Shown: positions 8,210 to 10,836 of the stretch, one piece after another
Layout of the letters: every line of letters begins with the position of its first letter
Position numbering within the stretch: position 1 is the first letter of the stretch
Assembly (NCBI GenBank): GCA_013335275.1
Contig: JAAXVX010000023.1
Location: 1 to 10,836 of the forward strand
From: Bacteroidales bacterium
GTDB taxonomy: Bacteria > Bacteroidota > Bacteroidia > Bacteroidales > UBA932
Direction of reading: 5' to 3'
DNA length: 10,836 nt
Program-made: the position numbers and the translations under genes
The notes under the pieces: model-generated
Told to the model about the DNA's origin: nothing
The model's input: the letters and a program-made list of their open reading frames with translations, nothing else
Database searches by the model: none

Positions 8210-9532
8210 TTAAAGTGTAATAGGGTTTCCTTTATAAAAATCCAGAATTTTAAGCTGGAAAATATACTGATACTTTGCCTGATAGAAATCGGACTGGCTT
8301 TTGAAAAGATTTGCCTTGGCAACGGTATAGTCGGTTGCATTAAGAACTCCAACGTCAAATTTCTGCTGAACATATCTGAATGATTCCTGCATTGCCTTAA
8401 CATTGTCTTCTGTTGCTTTGAAGCGGGCAAAATAGGAGTGAGCATCATTTGCAGCCTGTTGAATTTCTTTATAGAGAAGCTGCTCCTGACTCTTTACATT
8501 AATATCCGATTTCTTCACTTCAATCCGGGCGTTACGAATAGCGGTGTTGGTTCTCCATGAATTAAAAACAGGAATGCTCAGGCCAAACGAAAGTGAAGGA
8601 TTTCTGTTTTCATTGAACTGAGTCATAAAGGCCACATCCCTGCTGTCGGAGAAATATGAACCATAAGCCGCCGTAAAAGAAACAGTAGGGTAGCTTCTTC
8701 CTTTTGCTATTGCAAGCTGAAGATTTGAGTTATCGCGGCTGAGACGAACACTTTTTACCTGAGGAAGATTTAGAGAGCTGCTATATAATTCATCAATTGA
8801 TACCCCCTTGAAGTCTGAAACAAAATTGTCAAGATTTGGAAGGGAAATATCAAAACTGCTGTCGGTAGAAAGGTCAAGAAGTTGTTTTAGCGACAGAAGA
8901 TTGCTGCTCACCTGATTTTCTGCATTTGTAAGCTGAAGCTTTTCTGTTGCAAGCTGGGCCTGAATTTCCAACAGAGAACTGTATGCCTGGCTACCAGCGT
9001 CCACCAGCTTTTTTGTTCTCGCAACCTGTTCGTCAATACTTGCAAGGCTGGATTTTGCAGTATTCAGAATCTCCTTTGACAGCAGAACCTGAAGATAGGA
9101 TCTTGCAATTTCAATAGAGATGTCATTTTTTATCCTGCTCACCTCCTGAACAGATATTTCTCTGATTACCTGCTTGCTTTTGAGGTCATTGTTTTTAGCC
9201 ATTCCCTCAAAAAGATTTATTGAAGCTCTTGCTGAGGCACTTGTACTCTGGCTAAGCTGGTTCTCAATAATCTGCAGGTCGTTCATGTTCACGGACCTTC
9301 CCCAGTTCATGCTGTGACTCACAGAGGCGTTCACAGAAGGAACATAGTTGAGTTTAGATTGCAGCAGATTGTTGTCGCTTTCTTCGACCACAAGCTCTTG
9401 CTGCTTGATTTTCAGGTTATTATCCCAAGCGTATTTAATACACTCCTCAAGACTCCAGAGCTTCTGCTGTGCAGATAGCAGGGTCGGGATTAATATGAGG
9501 ATAAAAACGGGGAGTTTGTATATTATTTTCAT
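8210..9532 (-). CDS. TolC-family outer-membrane efflux channel
   Basis: This is an outer-membrane factor that forms a trimeric exit duct for efflux or type I secretion. It has 440 residues. The signal peptide has a hydrophobic core at 7-19 and a likely signal peptidase I cut after A21 (LLSA|QQ). The mature part shows two outer-membrane efflux (OEP) repeats. The first begins LWSLEECIKYAWDNN; the second begins near YSSSLNLPQVKSVRLSRDN. Each has long amphipathic helices followed by a strand region (YVPSVNASVSHSMNWGRSVN; YPTVSFTAAYGSYFSDSRD). The ATG at 9532 is fixed by the signal peptide and by the promoter, which lies only 6 bases away. It is the first gene of the tolC-adaptor-tsaB unit. Substrate unknown; the neighbouring peptide genes make a secretion role possible. 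Confidence 0.94.
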   Translation of the reverse strand: MKIIYKLPVFILILIPTLLSAQQKLWSLEECIKYAWDNNLKIKQQELVVEESDNNLLQSKLNYVPSVNASVSHSMNWGRSVNMNDLQIIENQLSQSTSASARASINLFEGMAKNNDLKSKQVIREISVQEVSRIKNDISIEIARSYLQVLLSKEILNTAKSSLASIDEQVARTKKLVDAGSQAYSSLLEIQAQLATEKLQLTNAENQVSSNLLSLKQLLDLSTDSSFDISLPNLDNFVSDFKGVSIDELYSSSLNLPQVKSVRLSRDNSNLQLAIAKGRSYPTVSFTAAYGSYFSDSRDVAFMTQFNENRNPSLSFGLSIPVFNSWRTNTAIRNARIEVKKSDINVKSQEQLLYKEIQQAANDAHSYFARFKATEDNVKAMQESFRYVQQKFDVGVLNATDYTVAKANLFKSQSDFYQAKYQYIFQLKILDFYKGNPITL

Positions 9533-9573
9533 AAGTCACAAAGATAAATTATTTTTTATGAAAAACTCCCCGT
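9507..9573. repeat. 11-base perfect inverted repeat flanking the tolC promoter and start codon
   Basis: ACGGGGAGTTT at 9507-9517 and its exact reverse complement AAACTCCCCGT at 9563-9573 enclose 45 bases. The left arm is in tolC codons 6-9 (KLPV); the right arm is upstream of the -7 box, at about the -33 position. The enclosed bases hold the -7 box and the ATG. The match cannot be extended by pairing directly inward or outward. Confidence 0.75.
9539..9546 (-). promoter_or_regulatory. -7 promoter element for tolC
   Basis: On the minus strand 9546-9539 reads TATCTTTG, an exact TAnnTTTG match and identical to the box in front of greA. Only six bases (TGACTT) separate it from the tolC ATG, so the message should have almost no 5' leader. 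I see no good TTTG -33 element at 19-21 bases; that region holds one arm of the inverted repeat. Confidence 0.6.
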
Positions 9574-9598
9574 AAATAAAGATTTTACAAGGGTTGCT

Positions 9599-9811
9599 CT
9601 ATTTTATAATCTGTTCCCTTTTCTGTAGTTCATAGAGGTTAGCACTCATAAACTTAAAAGCTCTCCATAGTTTTTTTATGCCATAACCCAGGCCCATTCC
9701 AACATAACCGGCGATTTCCTTGTCCCAGTCACCGGCACCGCCCCTTACCACAGTGCATTCGCTTTCCGATAGGGCGGTAATATACATACTGTTGCAATAC
9801 TCTCTGTTCAT
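9599..9811 (-). CDS. Double-glycine-leader bacteriocin-like peptide B
   Basis: This is a 70-residue predicted precursor of a secreted peptide. Residues 1-25 are a leader ending LSESECTVVRGG, which fits the GG-leader pattern L(-12)S(-11)..E(-8)..V(-4).GG. The mature part would be 45 residues starting AGDWDKEIAGYVGMGLGYG, then IKKLWRAFKF. It has about eight K/R against five D/E and no cysteine. The glycine run holds two overlapping GxxxG motifs, as in helix-helix contacts of class IIb two-peptide bacteriocins. The start at 9811 is chosen because it overlaps the stop of peptide A as TAATG and has a real Shine-Dalgarno seven bases upstream; an in-frame ATG at 9826 would add only five residues across that site. 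Both cysteines are in the leader. Function (antimicrobial, pheromone, toxin) is inferred, not shown. Confidence 0.72.
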   Translation of the reverse strand: MNREYCNSMYITALSESECTVVRGGAGDWDKEIAGYVGMGLGYGIKKLWRAFKFMSANLYELQKREQIIK

Positions 9812-10002
9812 TATGCTGCCTCCCATCCCTTCTTGAAACCATCCCGGAAATTTGGCCAGTACTTTTCGGCCTTCTGCAATAATTCCACTGCAGCGCCAAT
9901 AATTTCTACAAGCTTTTTAAGCTTACCTGCTCCTCCATTGGTCAGCAGATCTCTCTCGCTCAGGGGAACAATGCCCCATCCTTCATACACTTCACTTTGC
10001 AT
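9811..10002 (-). CDS. Double-glycine-leader bacteriocin-like peptide A
   Basis: This is a 63-residue predicted precursor. Residues 1-24 form a leader ending VPLSERDLLTNGG; the mature part of 39 residues starts AGKLKKLVEIIGAAVELLQK, a good amphipathic helix, followed by AEKYWPNFRDGFKKGWEAA. It has about eight K/R against five D/E, no cysteine, three tryptophans in all (two in the mature part) and one GxxxG (GFKKG). The LS pair sits one residue closer to the GG than in the standard leader pattern, so the leader match is weaker than in peptide B. The cut would leave AG at the mature N-terminus, as in peptide B. The ATG at 10002 has only an A/T-rich upstream region. It lies 74 bases after the exporter gene and overlaps peptide B by one base (TAATG), so the pair is translated together. 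Confidence 0.7.
   Translation of the reverse strand: MQSEVYEGWGIVPLSERDLLTNGGAGKLKKLVEIIGAAVELLQKAEKYWPNFRDGFKKGWEAA
9819..9824 (-). promoter_or_regulatory. Strong Shine-Dalgarno for peptide B
   Basis: GGGAGG on the minus strand (9824-9819) stands seven bases before the ATG at 9811, inside the last codons of peptide A. Clear Shine-Dalgarno sites are otherwise hard to find in this window, so it stands out and supports separate efficient translation of peptide B. Confidence 0.6.
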
Positions 10003-10076
10003 AGCTTATAAATTTTTAAAACATCCCTGCAGAATTATGGTGTGCAGAGTTCACCCGGAGTGTGCACCCTCCTTTT

Positions 10077-10836
10077 TTATATATTATAACTTCTGTCTGA
10101 TATTTTGCTGCATATATCGCTGTGTGAAATCATCAGAATAATCCGCCCCTTCTCTTTTTCGCGTAAAACGGCACCAATTATTAACTCTTCCGACTCTTTG
10201 TCCAGAGAGGAGGTTGCCTCGTCCAGTATTAGGATGCAGCAATTTCTGTACAGAGCTCTTGCCATTGCAATTCTTTGCTGCTGACCTCTGGACAGGCGGG
10301 ATCCGTTTTCTCCGGTTCTGGTATCAAATCCAAGAGGGAGATTTACCACGAATTCAGAAATGTTAAGTTCATCACATAATTTAAGTATTCTCTCAATATC
10401 CGGGTCCGCTTCTCCCGGGGCAATATTCTCCATAATTGTGGCATCAAACAGTTCCGGATTTTGTGGTACGACTGAAACAGAAGATCGCCAGTGGCTGAGA
10501 TTGATATGGTTGATGTTTATCCCGTCTGCTTTTATTGTACCTGCCTGTGGCTGGTACATCCTCAGGAGAAGTGCTGCAATGGTGCTCTTCCCCGAGCCGC
10601 TCTCTCCGTTTAAGGCGGTTATTTCTCCGCGCTTCAGCTCAATATTCAGTTCTTTAAAGATGGTTGTCCTGCCGGGATACGAAAAGTTTATTCCCTCAAG
10701 CCGGATGGTCCCTGCAGAGGACAGATCCGGTGTGATCCCACCCGACAAAGGCTCTGCATCAAGTTCCATAATTTCAAAAAGCCTTTCTGCGGCAACCATT
10801 CCTTCCCGCAATATGGAGTTTATTCCAATTAATTCG
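10077..10836 (-). CDS. ABC exporter, C-terminal ATPase part (probable peptide exporter; 5' end missing)
   Basis: The frame stays open to the right edge (ELIGINSI before LREGMVAAERLFEI), so the TTG at 10811 is not the start. Residues here are counted from it. The visible part is the end of the transmembrane domain and the whole nucleotide-binding domain: Walker A GESGSGKST (69-77), Q-loop Q117 (SVVPQNPELFD), signature LSRGQ (173-177, for LSGGQ), Walker B CCILILDEA with D197 and E198, D-loop SSLD, and H-loop H230 (MISHSD). All catalytic residues are kept. The protein ends 14 residues after H230, shorter than most ABC exporters. Because two GG-leader peptide genes follow directly, I expect a peptidase-containing (C39) exporter that trims and exports them; the peptidase domain would lie outside the window and is not seen. 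The fused membrane-ATPase layout is clear, the substrate is inference. Confidence 0.88.
   Translation of the reverse strand, partial: ELIGINSILREGMVAAERLFEIMELDAEPLSGGITPDLSSAGTIRLEGINFSYPGRTTIFKELNIELKRGEITALNGESGSGKSTIAALLLRMYQPQAGTIKADGININHINLSHWRSSVSVVPQNPELFDATIMENIAPGEADPDIERILKLCDELNISEFVVNLPLGFDTRTGENGSRLSRGQQQRIAMARALYRNCCILILDEATSSLDKESEELIIGAVLREKEKGRIILMISHSDICSKISDRSYNI

Noticed and set aside
9812..9826. Longer start for peptide B at ATG 9826.
   Set aside because: The Shine-Dalgarno GGGAGG (9824-9819) would lie inside the coding region, and the TAATG coupling at 9811 explains the start better.
10018..10056. Mini-ORF of 12 codons on the minus strand (GTG start, ends at TAA) behind a GGAGG, as a leader peptide for peptide A.
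   Set aside because: The GGAGG is about 13 bases from the GTG, the peptide has no recognisable features, and so short an ORF is expected by chance.
10039..10068. Hairpin GGTGTGCA/TGTGCACC followed by a T-rich run, as a terminator between the exporter and peptide A.
   Set aside because: The eight pairs form (two as G-U) with the T-run only on the plus strand, where there is no gene to end. On the minus strand only a five-pair GTGCA/TGCAC stem without a T-run remains, so I do not call a terminator for the exporter.
10018..10076. Separate promoter for the peptide genes (minus-strand TAATTCTG near 10037-10030).
   Set aside because: It has one mismatch to TAnnTTTG and no TTTG at the right distance upstream; co-transcription with the exporter is equally likely.
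9833..10141. Plus-strand open frame (102 codons) across the peptide region.
   Set aside because: It is antisense to peptide A and the exporter end, its product looks like no known family, and both leaders on the other strand match a real pattern.
1..10836. CRISPR arrays, tRNA or rRNA genes, insertion sequences.
   Set aside because: I saw no regularly spaced repeats, no cloverleaf-like or rRNA segments, and no transposase motifs; genes fill nearly all of the window, and the longest gap without a gene is about 105 bases.

Overview
The window looks like chromosomal DNA of a Bacteroidota member, most likely order Bacteroidales. The evidence is a glycogen-synthase-like/alpha-glucan phosphorylase fusion, a DUF4369-plus-thioredoxin-fold lipoprotein, two promoters of the Bacteroidota -7 type (TAnnTTTG), and genes mostly without Shine-Dalgarno sequences. 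Species cannot be named from the sequence alone.

Left half, plus strand (1-6201). The 3' part of an alpha-glucan phosphorylase fusion gene runs in from the left edge and overlaps ribF by 10 bases. After a short regulatory gap (4071-4176) with a promoter and a hairpin/T-tract come three tightly packed genes: greA, a HIT-domain hydrolase gene and a lipoprotein gene whose thioredoxin-like domain has lost both catalytic cysteines. These genes cover storage glucan breakdown, flavin cofactor synthesis, transcript-cleavage rescue and nucleotide metabolism.

Right half, minus strand (10836 down to 6217). Reading leftwards: the C-terminal end of an ABC exporter with its ATPase domain; two tiny genes whose products both carry a double-glycine leader and a short cationic mature part; then tolC (outer-membrane channel), hlyD/macA-like (periplasmic adaptor) and tsaB (tRNA t6A synthesis), with tsaB coupled to the adaptor by a TAATG overlap. 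The two halves converge with only 15 bases between the stops.

The most interesting part is 9599-10836. It is best read as a small two-peptide bacteriocin or pheromone cassette with its exporter, next to an adaptor and channel pair that lacks an inner-membrane pump of its own in this window. Exporter, adaptor and channel could form a complete type I secretion path, but this is inference. The tolC promoter and start codon sit between the arms of an exact 11-base inverted repeat, which could give a switch, an operator or a read-through-specific RNA stem.
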